From the NCBI RefSeq assembly GCF_032854445.1, contig NC_088301.1, positions 41,907,116-41,971,115 of the forward strand: a DNA stretch of 64,000 nucleotides. Direction: 5' to 3'. The DNA comes from Liolophura sinensis (Eukaryota > Mollusca > Polyplacophora > Chitonida > Chitonidae). The notes under the pieces are model-generated. The model ran no database searches. It saw only the letters and a program-made list of their open reading frames with translations, and was not told the origin of the DNA. Below, piece by piece: positions 13,201-25,000 of this stretch. A program made the translations under genes and the position numbers. Within the stretch, counting starts at the first letter, position 1. Each line of letters begins with the position of its first letter.

Positions 13201-15895
13201 TACCTTTGGTGACAGATAAGTATTTTAACTAGGTTGACTTCATTCTAGTTTTATCCTAAGAATCAACACCCTTTTCGACCAAAGCGATACAAAAATTTAA
13301 TTTTTTTGTATAATTTTATCAAAAAGACCCGATAATGAATCATAGGATCATTTCCAAAATAAGTAAAATCAACTATGCAAATCAACTATATCAACTACCA
13401 ACAGAACCATTTGCTTATGTTTATATTATAATGGATTATCCTGCACCTGAATAGCTAACGAGCAATAACAGCTTTCTTCCAATTTTCTCGACAAAATAAA
13501 TTCCCACAAAGGTGAATAGAACGTTGACGGCAGACACAACAGAGGAGAGCCATATTGCCAGCGAGTTGTCCCGGAAGCCAGCCATGCGGACGATCGAGGC
13601 TGTGTAGTACCTGGAAACCGAGTTGGGATGCCTATGAACTGATCGAAGAATTGTATGGTGATATTAGTTTCACCAGTGAATTAATATTATTTTTTAATTT
13701 TATTTGCTTGGAGTACATATTATAATTTCAATACAAGAGTTACTAAGTATACAGGGCTCTGTTTTGCAAAGCAATCGTAAACTAAGATGATTGTTACAAC
13801 CTTGAGAACGTATGTTTAACACATGTTGCTCTTGTGGATATACGCAGTTAAGCCTATAACACTCTACACATTTTACATCAAATGTCAGGCAGAACAATAC
13901 ATATGGGCTTAAAGATAAAAGACCTCTAAAATCGAAGTAGGCACCACTAAATAGACCACTTAAAAGTAGGCATAAATATATTTTCATTTATTTTTTTTTA
14001 GATTTTTGTGAAAAGAGTTAAAGGCGTTCAATTCTATGGTGGGCTTTATGGACAATACTACCAAAGGTCAGGAACATTGACGTCACAGGATGTTTTTCCA
14101 ACATTAATCAAGATACTGAATTTTGGACTAACTCTTTTTACCTATGAGTAAAGGAACATCAGGGAAAAAGGTGATGTGACGTCAGAGTTCCTAGAAACCA
14201 TCAATATGGCTCAAAAAGCCCACCATAGCATTCAAACATTTGAAAGCCTTTCAACCCCCTTAAAAATCTGAAAAAATAAATGAAAGTATTTTTACGCATA
14301 GTTTTCAGTTGTCTGTATGATGAACCTTACTTCATATTGTAGCTTTCTTTACTTTAAAACAAATGTGTATAATTTGACCACTGTTCGGAGACAGATGGTA
14401 CATACATGACTGTGTTGATGCCAGCTAGTTGCTGAAACATCTGGAGGGAGCATCCCACGACAAGAGCACGTCGAGTTGTCTTCGTTAACAGCATGCGCTT
14501 TAAAACGAAACCTTGCGATTCTGTGAAGCAGAATAATAGAATTTTTCACCTTTAGGGATCATTTCCTCGAATGTAAAATGACTTCAGTGGGTTTTTTCAT
14601 AAAAAATGTTGCAGTGATAAATACAAAAAAGTAGTTTGAGGCCTATATGCACTGATTTGAGGTTATTTTTTCCACTACTGAGAAGCCATGGATACTGATT
14701 TGGAAAACTGGCTTTAGTTGCACTGTAATAAAAAGGTCCATCCTCCTTAAACATACCCTGCTTAATTTTCTTGTCCTGAGCAACAACATTTTTGATGAGC
14801 TGAAATTCGGTCAAAACCTGTTCGGTACTCCGAATCTTCTTCAGCGTCCTCAGTGCCTGTTCATCTTTGTCGTGGTACACAAGCCATCGGGGACTCTCAG
14901 GCATGAAGAAAAACCCTATCAGCTGGACAAGAGCAGGAACTCCAGCAAGGCCCAACATGAATCTGGCAGAAAAGTTCACAACGGCTTATTGTGTTTATTG
15001 ATTTCAAGTATACGCTTTGTGCAACATTTAACAAGAAACATGAAAGTGCTATTACATTATATGACCAAATACCACATACCTCAGTCGTAGCTTCTTTATG
15101 GTTAACTCTAATAGAACCAATGTAAGCAGACGATACAATTAAAGGGATATAACGCTTTACCTCCAACCACCCTCAACATAGCTGAAGGATCCATCGACAA
15201 GAGTGGACACGAGAAGACCGACGGTGATCATGAACTGATGGATGGTGACGAGCCGGCCTCTGACGTGAGCCGGGGCACACTCTGCTACATACATAGGTAC
15301 CGTCATCGAGTCCAAACCTGAAAGCACCACTATGGTATATGGTGATCTTGTGAATGGTGACATTTCGTTTTAAAACAATGTCATATATGCGTCCACCGAA
15401 AATGCAAATTCTGTTACAAAAACATTACAATAAAAATTTACCCGACTTACCAATGCCTATGCCCACGATGACCCTGCCAGTAAGAAGCATTGTGACATTC
15501 TGTGAGAATCCAAGCAGAAGAGCACCAAGAAGAAACACAGCACTGGCGATCAGCGTGGTGGGTTTCCTTCCCAGCGAGTCGTTGACGAAGCCACCGACGA
15601 TGGCGAATACAGCGGCTGACCCTACAGTCACGCTAATAACTGCCTCGTGCAGGACGGAGGACAAGTCAAACTCGTCGTCGATGTACAACATGGCGCCAGA
15701 CACCACCCCGGTGTCGTAACCAAACAAAAAGCTGCCCAAGGCGCACAGAAACGTCAGCAGCACCACATACCATGTCGTCTTTGCAGGAGGCTCCTTCCCG
15801 ACATCCACGCGCTGGTTGATGACATCGTTATACTGCGTGTGAGCAGAACTCTCTGGGGTCCTCGCCCAGTTGTCTCCAGGTTCTATCTTAGACAT
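10270..15895 (-). CDS. SLC2A13: Proton/myo-inositol cotransporter-like (HMIT), copy B, complete
   Basis: Complete nine-exon gene on the minus strand encoding 596 residues, predicted to carry myo-inositol with protons across the membrane. Exons in order of transcription: 15895-15451, 15317-15161, 14962-14757, 14520-14406, 13610-13447, 13090-12979, 12747-12503, 11017-10865 and 10463-10270. All introns are GT-AG and the frame is open throughout. The ATG at 15895 is preceded by an in-frame TGA, which supports this start. Motifs: GYDTG at residues 59-63 (its Asp matches the proton-coupling Asp of XylE helix 1), GRK at 109-111, PESPRW at 222-227, QQLAGIN at 299-305, extracellular CX2CX5CX2C at 402-414, PW at 487-488 (equivalent to the helix-10 PW of GLUT1) and PETKGK at 554-559. 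Human HMIT is about 648 residues; the difference lies in shorter termini. Several introns hold repeats, including a MITE in intron 4 and a relic of exon 8 in intron 7. Confidence 0.94.
11366..11593 (+). mobile_element. LINE fragment (start of endonuclease region)
   Basis: A 75-codon plus-strand frame contains LNPGPN followed by RVILLNV, the pattern that precedes and opens the endonuclease domain in many animal non-LTR retrotransposons. Only this scrap remains, with no reverse transcriptase beside it. It lies antisense in intron 7 of copy B. The clade cannot be assigned. Confidence 0.55.
11648..11705 (-). pseudogene. Decayed duplicate of exon 8 of copy B
   Basis: About 55 bp matches the 3' half of exon 8 (10865-10925) at roughly 75 percent by eye, in the same direction, with the shared core CAGCAACGTCAAGAACGTCT written here as CAGCAACGTCAACAACGTCT on the plus strand. 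It lies in intron 7 between exons 7 and 8. In the reading frame of exon 8 it carries stops, and the former donor site is degraded. It looks like a dead tandem exon duplication. Confidence 0.6.
11741..11796 (-). repeat. Fragment of interspersed foldback family R2
   Basis: The minus strand matches the block shared by other R2 copies, which pairs GGCCGGATTTCAC-like sequence with TTTGCCAAC-like sequence. It is a short fragment within intron 7 of copy B. Confidence 0.45.
11885..12012 (+). mobile_element. Diverged SINE-like remnant
   Basis: The order of motifs resembles the 3' half of SINE S1: GGACTCCGGTTTCCTCTACC, then CCATAA, GTGAGTGAAA, and an ending in AAATAAATAATT. Divergence is high and no target-site duplication is seen, so this is a weak call. 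Confidence 0.35.
13911..14357. mobile_element. Palindromic MITE, copy 1 (intron 4 of copy B)
   Basis: About 450 bp that is close to a complete inverted repeat. The left arm, with TAGATTTTTGTGAAAAGAG, pairs with the right arm, with CCCCTTAAAAATCTGA, and the outer arm sequences also mirror each other. A second copy at 38549-39024 shares both arms and the centre. No transposase is encoded, so this is a non-autonomous foldback or MITE element. A perfect TGACGTCA octamer occurs in each arm, at 14078-14085 and 14177-14184. Its right end lies about 50 bp from exon 4. Target-site duplications are not clear. Confidence 0.75.
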
Positions 15896-18419
15896 CCTAG
15901 CTCAAATGGGTGGATTTTCACCGCAATTTTCCTTGATTGACGTAGCCTTAAAAGCAGCACAGATGTCTTACCTGCCTGATAAATAGACAACTAAAGATTA
16001 GTCCGATCTAAAATAGTTCTATTGCTGAGAGAACTCGAGTATTCTCCAGCCGCTTTTTCAGACAGGATTGTGTCCACACAAATTACACATCCGCTACCAC
16101 CTTGTTAGTGTGGTCACGGGCATGTAATAAGTTTCTGAAACGTCAACCACAAGCTTACAGCCACTTGTTGATACAATTATATAATTATGAAAGTCACCTT
16201 TTTCAAGCATGAGAGTTCACCTCTAGTTATTTTAAGATCATGCATACGTACATGTACTGATAATCACTTCATACCGCACAGTGCATATTAAACGTAAACA
16301 GATACGTCTTAACCTGTTCAGAGGTCAACTGCCAGTTACACCTACAAACGTTTTAACCGGTTACATTCCCAGTTATATGTTGCGTTTCCATAAGGTGAAA
16401 CCGGCGCTTGCAGTACTAGGTCATGGGTCAAGTAATACACCAGGTATGGTGTGATCTTGTGATGATCAGAGCTAAGATTCGATAACACTTCTTCAGCCTG
16501 AAGATATGAGTCTATTAAGCATGACATCAGCAAAATCATCCTTTATGCAAGGGTTTGTTGTTTTTTCGCAATTTATCAACCATGAATTTAACCAAAATAT
16601 CTGCACAATAAATTGCATTATGATTGTATATGTGATCAGGATATTTATACTCTGAAATTGCATGCCTCACACCTGTACTTGAATTGTTAGTTTATATTGT
16701 ATATACCAACTAGGTCTTAATATTGTAAAGAGCGCAGAGGTCAACGGTTCTAATGACAAACACCAACGGCCATTTTTGAGGTTTTTCGGATGTACCCCTT
16801 CATTTTGTTACCAACGGGAACACACGTTATCCTGTAAATCCTGTGAAATATACAATGTCATCATGGATTATGTTTCTAATACATACACCAAAGTGAAAGT
16901 ATCACGTGTTTGTTATAGTTATCATTAAAATGGTGTCTGGATGGCAAGAGACAAGGCTAACACATTTTACAGCTATTCATGCACCAAATGTACTGGACTT
17001 TAAAGTTACACGTGCAGAAGCTCTCAGAAGTTCACCTCTAGGAAAGATATTCCTTAGTTTCTTATGTGACAATGAACATTGAAAGATTATAAGGTTTGAA
17101 GTACATAGTGAACTATAAACTATGATCTGTAGATGAAACAAGACAAAGTCAAGAGTTTGTTAGTACTTAGACGGTGTTCTAGACTACAACAACATATCAA
17201 AGTTATGAGGTTATGAACTACCAACACTCAAAGCTTTGAAAGATCATATGTAGCACCTAACAGAGGTAAAACGAACCTTCTGTACTACGAGAAACCAATT
17301 ATTGTACAGTTGCCGTGTTTAATGCATACATAATTTGCAAAAGTAACAAAGTGTTCTGTTACACTTTTCCAATACATGTGTTAATAATACATGTTACACT
17401 TTTTCTCTTCATACAGGCAAATATCAATTGCTCACAACATAACACAGTACTTGTCAATTACCCACATTTAATCAATAAAACACTTACAATATTGTACTGA
17501 TTACAACTATCAGTAATTTAATCATCTATTTTGAGATGGTGCATAAGGCCCACCATACATGAAAACATTACATGTTATGTGAGCAATACAGATATAATTG
17601 AGTAATTATCACCTATATAATGCGTCATAATACACTCAACATGTCAGTAGGTGAAAGGACCGATAATGCTAACGGAAACTTAGCTTAGCGCAAACTTTGC
17701 TAATGTTCGTTCTGTGTATAATCACTGGTACATAAATGAAAGTTATTGACGATTCTGAGAGTTACTGACGGTCTTTTCAAAGTGAGATGAAAAGTTTAAG
17801 ATTTTTTGCTCAATTGGCGACTCATCCTAAACTGTTTCACATGATGTCATAATACAATGATGCAAGATATCGTCACGAATCAGACTCTACACACTGGCCT
17901 CATTCATTAAACTCAGTGTCAAATCGGGCTTATTCCAAAAGTTTCCCAGTCTGATAATTAGCAATTTGACATTGACTGATGTTTCACTATATCACAGTGG
18001 GAACCATGGTTTAGGTACTTTGTGTTTTATTACTGTGTAAAATTTCCTTTCTAAAGCTTGTTGGTTCAAACGGTAGCATTATATATGTGGAGATATCAAG
18101 TCACATTGACATAAAATATACGCCCTTAGATTGGGATTCAGAAAGTTTGACATATATTTTTCTTTTTCCTAATATAATATGAACTACTGAATTTTTCAAA
18201 ACACGCAATTCCCAAATGGTGACAAATTTTTCTTGTCTCATGGTGTCCTTTGTAAATCTATAATTTGTCCCCATGTAAACCTAGTTTTCCCTCGTGACGA
18301 CCACGAACTGTAGTATATGAAGACTGTTCGGTGAAACGCATTTGTTCTGAGTTTCTTAATATTTTTAATAAGCGGAGTTCTCTTGTAAAGGAATATGGAC
18401 GGAGATTCTAATATCTCTT
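15896..18419. other. Upstream region of copy B in the head-to-head spacer
   Basis: This is the first part of the 6.1-kb spacer between the divergent 5' ends of copies B and C. No gene or clear TATA box is recognised. The promoters of both genes should lie in this spacer. Confidence 0.45.
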
Positions 18420-18989
18420 CATTATAACTGTGCCTTATCCGCTTTACCCCGGAACAGGGGATGTGTATGCATCGTGTTGAATAAGCGCACCACGTTGGGT
18501 ATATGGACAGTATAATCGACAAATTAGAATGGTACTGTATATGGATACTTATTTAACATATTCATCTAGAATTCCTAGTGACTTCCATCATCATTGAAAA
18601 CTCTGTAGGCTGCGACTCTTGGCATGATTCCGTCCTCAGATAACATTAAATGTTTTTATGTACATTGCTAGTTCATTGGTGGTTAGCCTTAGACTTTGTT
18701 TTAGAAATTGGTCTTGTGATTATTGACTCAGAACGTTCTTCAGTTCATGTTATAGCTATATGTGCTTTGACGGTGACATTCTTATAACTTTGGTACCTAT
18801 GAGTTGCCTCCCTTGGTCTTGAAAAATTAAGGGGCATTGTGTATTTCAGTGATAATGTAAGAAGCGAATGCTTAGACACGATTTGGATACTGATTTAATT
18901 CATTCATCTAGCACATTCCTTGCATATTACCGTCATCTATAAAACTGTTAACTGCTTCTCTCTGCATGAATCCGTCCTAACGTCTTACG

Positions 18990-19082
<93 letters not shown>

Positions 19083-19485
19083 GATTGTTGGCTGAAGCAT
19101 ATGCGAATGCTTCACATCCAAGAACATTTGTGTTGTTAATATCAAGAATTCGATGTAGACCCTTTCATGGCTACTTGCTGTAATGGCTACTTGGTGTATA
19201 TATATAACCAGTGCTGTAGATATAAAGTGTATATATATATTTGCAGTGCTGTGCCGAATTGTTTCAGCATATGAGTGCCCCGGGCATTTTCTTCGGCAGG
19301 TGTACAAAACCATTCGCTTACAAAATATTTGGTTGCGCCAAAGCAATTCAAGCTGTTGGGATGTTTGGTTGAACTTCTAGTAATACAGTCGTGACTGTGA
19401 ATCGTCGTTTTGGGAATTGGCCTTGCGATTATTCACCTGGAACGTCCTTACTGGTTGACGGTTGATATGCGAATGTCTGTTTCGA
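18420..19485 (+). repeat. Interspersed repeat family R3 interrupted by (TA)n
   Basis: Two R3-like blocks are present. One lies around 18540-18780 and one around 18885-19480, split by a microsatellite. Shared sequence includes CATCATTGAAAACT, GCATGAATCCGTCCT and GAAATTGGTCTTG-like blocks. The same family recurs at 27595-27880 and 43900-44005, with parts at 37185-37290 and 49140-49320. The class is unknown and no coding sequence belongs to it. Confidence 0.55.
18990..19080. repeat. (TA)n microsatellite
   Basis: An uninterrupted alternating TA tract of about 90 bp inside an R3 repeat. Long reading frames of alternating Ile and Tyr codons across it are artefacts. Confidence 0.95.
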
Positions 19486-19489
19486 TATA

Positions 19490-20270
19490 ATTAAAGACGT
19501 AAAACATAGGAAACTGACTGGTAACCTTGATATTGTAAACAATGATGATCTACGAAATCCGATTGTGGTATGTCCGAAGTATAGAGAGTTGAGAAAGATA
19601 AATATGAGAGTTAATGAGAAAATGGTGCTTTCAGCGCTTAAAAAAGTTTGCAGGGGTGGTCTAAACGAGAGAATGTAGAACCTTCAGTCCTTGACACTTG
19701 GCTCAAGCTAGTTCGGAAAAAGGTTGTGTATGTGCAGTCCACCAAATGAATACTAATGCTCGTGTGACAGCCAAACAAGTTCTGAGATATCCTACCTTGC
19801 GAAGGGTATTTGATAACCTTCAGAGAAAATACTTTATTGTTCACGTAGGCAGGGCTCCTAATGATATTATATTTGTCTGCAAGAATTCTTACTGTCGGGT
19901 TCTAATGGAGGAGCTTAGCGTCACAACTACTATAACTATGGCGTCGGTGTATTACAGGGCGACCTATACTGTGGAGGAAGTATTAAAAAAAACATTTAAG
20001 TCCTTTCTGAAACAGATGAGCGAGTTCGTACCGTCCCGACACACCGTTACACCGCAACTTTACTGGATTCCAAAAATGCATAAATCGCCATAACAAAGCT
20101 TGCTATAATGAGGTCAAAAAGCTGTACCACCAAACTTGTGTCCGCTCTCTTGCCGAGGGCACCACAAGACGTACAGTCGTTTTGGAATAAGTACTGCTGT
20201 GCAATTGCCAAAATATCCGGCGTCAACTGTATGTGGATGCTGAAAACTCTACACGTCTCTCTGAAGGACT
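19490..20270 (+). mobile_element. Penelope-like element relic (reverse transcriptase part)
   Basis: Conceptual translation shows in order a GNLDIVNNDDLRN-like block, KYFIVHVGRAPNDIIFVCK, YWIPKMHKSP, then CTTKLVSALL and SGVNCMWMLK-like blocks. This order matches the N-terminal and early reverse transcriptase blocks of Penelope-like retroelements. The longest single open stretch is 19698-20093. The copy is broken and truncated, with several breaks and no endonuclease part seen, so it is an old insertion. It lies in the spacer between copies B and C. Confidence 0.75.
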
Positions 20271-22034
20271 AGACGCTGAAATACACATACTTGAGCGTAT
20301 GAGGATATATTTACTTGGGATTTCTCCATTCTCTATACTACCATTTCTCAAACGGATTTAATAGATAGGATTTCATTACTAATTGCCTCGAACTTAGACT
20401 GAGGGCACCTCATGAACGTATGTCCTGCACCCTCTTTACTGTTTTTTGTTGCTGCCAAATATTCTTTTACAAGAATTACAAGTGTTTCTGTATTAACGAT
20501 TGCCCATGTAAAGTAATCCTCTTAGCAATACTGACTGGTATCTTTTAGTGCCTTACACAGGCAGACATCAAATTTCATATATAGGGGATAGCAATCCCCA
20601 AGGACTCCTGTTAGCATTTTCTTATATCTGATGGAACATATCGTGCTTTTACATTTTAAGTTAATAACTTCACGACTTCTAGTGCTAGTTTAGATGTGTA
20701 TAATTTTAATTAACTACGGTTAGGTTCGTATAAACATCACTATTTCCGTATCTGCAAATAGTGCTCATGTACATGAACAGTTGCAAAACACGAATGATAT
20801 CAACTTTGTCATGACATGATAAGTATTTCTTCAGTTGGAGTTAAAAATCGGAAATATCAGAATGATTTCTTTAGAGTCTAATATGTTATCTTAACTCTCA
20901 AAACTTTAAAGGGGCGCATTTTGTATGAGTGTTCTTATGTAAATTTCATAGTGATAACTACTTTGGAACACACTTTTCTCGGTGGTCCACAAGCAGAACT
21001 GACAATAAAGCTTAATATATTGTCTGTCTTACGAGTCGTCAGCAATTTGACCTGTGTTGTTGATCATTCGCCAACTATAACACAGTCGTCGTTACTCTGG
21101 TTTTACTCTATATGTTGTATGCTGTACTTTTTTTTATATTTTTAACAGCTTTCCGCGACGTAAAGTATGAAGAACAAGGTACCTAATTTAATGTTGTATA
21201 TTTTAAATAGAGGAAAGCTCTTTTACACATATAATAGTTTCTTAACAGTTCAGTACATTGCACGCTCACGTCCATTCACTCAGCGGTATCGTTAGTAATA
21301 TGTCCCCATTACGCGCAGCCATGTAACGCAGTCTGTAGATTTATATGACAGTCTGCAGGAAGACCGTGTACATACTGATCACAACATACGGTATGTCGGC
21401 CAGAGTAGATGCACATACAGTGACGACCTGGTGTGCTCTATATACAGTGCTATGTCCTGATCTTCAAGCTCCACGTCACTGACACGTGTTTGTATGCCGA
21501 TCTCTAGACGGAACAGACAGAAAACTTTCAGGTAAACGCTGGCCGTTCGAGATATTTTTGAGGATTTGGCGCATATTCAACCTGCACACCGTCATATACA
21601 TGATATAGATATCCTTATTATCGATCGCTCAGTGTGAAGGACAGGAGCAAGTGCCGCCAGTTATGAGTTTGTGCCAGGCATTCTCGGCAGAAACGCTCTC
21701 CTCCCCACATACGTTAATGTCTCATACAGGCATTTCAGTTAGCGACGATCGTGGAACAAGACGAGCTCTTTATCTGTGTCAGTGCTAAACTATATATATT
21801 TATGTATGTCTGCCTGTAACATTCTAGAGATCAAGCTAACAAAACATCTGCACACTGACAAGTGCAGAATAACCTGTAGCGCTATATACGCCTACAATGT
21901 GTATATGTAGACGGGTTGCGCTACACCGTGGGCAGTCCGTTAACGTCTGGGTGTTAAGGTGTGAGGGACGACATTAGGTATGAACACTGTCTTTAGGTCC
22001 ATATAATCTGGGCGTGACACTACATCCTTCGGCC
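20271..22034. other. Upstream region of copy C
   Basis: No gene is recognised. A tail fragment of repeat R2 lies at about 21040-21150. The stretch should include the promoter and any 5' UTR of copy C, but no confident core promoter element is seen. Confidence 0.45.
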
Positions 22035-25000
22035 ATGTCGATAGAGATGGTGGCCAAGCGACCCCTCCTGCAGGACGATGGGGGTCGCGGGCTCTACAGC
22101 ACTGACGACGAAGATGAAGAAGAGCTCTTTACGCAGCCGCCCAGTAAAGGACAGCATGCCTTAAAGGAAAAAGTGACAATAACCACACATGTCAAGTTGC
22201 TAACGGCTTTCGCCTCCATAGGGCAGTTTTTGTTTGGGTACGACACTGGGGTAATTTCAGGCTCAATGCTGTTTATACGGAAGCAGTTCGGACTTGGTGA
22301 CGTGTGGCAGGAGGCTATAGTCAGTGCCACAATTGTAGCTGCTGCACTGTTTGCGTTCATCGGAGGACCTGTGAGCGACTGGATAGGGAGGCGTCTCACG
22401 GCAGTAGGGGCCGGGTTACTCTTCACCTTGGGGTCCGTCGTGCTTGGCACCGCTAGTGGACCACCTGTCATCCTTGCAGGAAGAGTCATTGTTGGATGTG
22501 GGCTAGGTATTTATGTAATGTTCTATAATCACACTGTGCTGTTCTGTGTAACCATTTAATTTAAGAATTTCTGTAGTAATGCAGTTGGATTCCTCTTTTC
22601 AAGTAAAATTGCTGCTCACTGTAAAAATATATTTGTTCGCTTGACTGAAGAACATGTAACCCAAAACTGACTTGGAAAGGCCATATAAATTACCCAAAAA
22701 GTAGCGGTACTCGTTAGGATAGTACAATATATTACATACATTTCATATGTATATACATTGAGGCTTTCATTCTTTATAACAAACTTTTTAATACAAACCT
22801 CAAGTACCTACAACTACTGACAGAAAAAAAAGAAAGTTTATGAAAAATAAGGTATAAACGCCATTACCTAAATCTCAACATGCTTGTCAGGCGAAGTTTT
22901 GTGGCGACGAAAATATATTTCTATCAACATGATTTGTAACCACATCCTGTTTCAAAAAGCATGTGCATCATAAAGGACTAACCTAGTACAGAACAAGATG
23001 TAAATTGTGTGTGATATATTTACATATAAGAACAATGCTTTACAGTGTATGTATATGTGAGTGAGTTAGCATTTTAAATTTCACCATATAATACCGCTGT
23101 GCTTCTGAGATTTACTCCTGATAAATGTTTAAAAAATAGTAATCCTCAACGACCTAAAATACAACCAGGTACATGGAAAAAGTGCTAGGTTTGTTAGAAT
23201 CAAGTCTGAAGTCTGCATAATTTCCCAGGACTGACTTCGATGTGCTTACCAATGTATCTGTCCGAGTGTGCCCCGGCGAAGGTCAGAGGTCGTCTTCTTC
23301 TTATCAGTTGTACCTTCGGATGTTCCGGCATGCTCTGTGCCAACATTGTCGACGGATTCTTCAGCTATAAGAAGACAAATGGCTGGAGGTACGCAGATTT
23401 GCAAGACATATATTTCATTCTAATGTCCATTATCACAGCCTGTTACCAAGGGAACATTGTTTTCACGTGAACAGGTCATTCTTGAGATTATACATATACA
23501 TGTACCTACTGGTTGACCATGCTCCCGGCTTAGCTTCCATATCAACCACTCTAAATCGTTACATTCACTCGAAAATTAAGATCCTCTTTTTTCATAATGG
23601 TTGCTTATAGTTCATATTAACGTTGAGACACCCAAACAGTTACCAATCGTCCTTTCTAGCCTGATCTAGCCTGATACTTATATACGAATATCTGTTTCGA
23701 CTTATGATTTAAGCCTGAACTCAAAGTCATTACCCACATTTTTAGTTTGTAAGAATAATCTGAGTTGATGACAAGATTCTGTGCAGAAATTGAGACCTGA
23801 TTTCAATTCATGGGTGTTTCATCATACAGAACATCGTTGTTCTTTTTTTGACAGGTACATGCTAGGAATAGCCTCGATGCCGTCTGTCATCATGGTTGTA
23901 GGGTTCTTACTGCTGCCGGAAAGTCCTCGCTGGTTGGTGAAAGCAGGAAAACTCGAACGCGCCAGATATGTCCTGGAAAAGCTTCGCGCCCCTGAAGAAG
24001 TCGAAAATGAACTCTCTGCGATCAGAAAAATTTGTGATGAAGATAATGTTAAAAAACTAGAAGCAGGTATGTCCATGATTCGTGTCCATCGCATAGCCAA
24101 CTTTGGCATTGCACAGCTGTAAAAAAATATCCGATTTTGTCACTTGAACATCTACATTTCACACACGTATTGTTGAACCTTGTATAAATATTTCAGCATG
24201 ATGATCCGTTTTAGTTATACTAAGTTCCAGATAAATCTAGTCTTTGTAACAACCGTTATTATTAAGCACCACTAAATCTTTGGCAAAATGTTATTCATAT
24301 ATATTTACAGGTAAATTCGTACTGCTCCGAATTTTGCGCCACGCATCTACCCGTCGGGCCCTGTTGATCGGCTGTGGACTGCAGATGTTTCAGCAACTTG
24401 CCGCCATTAACACGGTCATGTATGTAGGCAATCACGGTCATTTTGCCTAACTTTTAGCCCCAGAGTCATATATGTAGGCATTCACGGTCATTTCGCTTGA
24501 CGGTTGGTCCTAGTGTCATGTATGTAGGCAATCGTGGTCATTTCGCTTGACTATTGGTCCCAGTGTCATGTATGTAGGAAATCACGGTCATTTCGGTTGA
24601 CGTTTGGTCCCAGTGTCATGTATATAGGCAATCGTGGTCATTTCGCCTAACTTTTGGCCACAGTGTCATGTATGTAGGCAATCGCGGTCATTTCGCCTAA
24701 CTTTTGTTCCCAGTGTCATGTATGTAGGCAGTCGTGGTCATTTCGCCTAACTTTTGGCCCCAGTGTGATATATGTAGGAAATCACGGTTATTTCGGTTGA
24801 CGTTTGGTCTCAGTGTCATGTATGTAGGCAATCGCGGTCATTTCGGTTGACGTTTGGTCCCAGTGCAATGTATGTAGGCAATCACGGTCATTTCGCCTAA
24901 CTTTTGGCCCCAGTGTCATGTATGTAGGCAATCGTGGTCATTTCGCTTGACGTTTGGTCCCAGTGTCATGTATATAGGCAATCATGGTCATTTCGCCTAA

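Noticed and set aside
18920-19346. Frames with long Ile-Tyr runs on both strands
   Set aside because: They are products of the (TA)n microsatellite.
22094-22489. Antisense frame of 131 codons over exon 1 of copy C, and similar ones over exon 1 of copy B (15354-15719)
   Set aside because: The sense strand encodes clear transporter helices; the antisense frames are shadows of codon bias.
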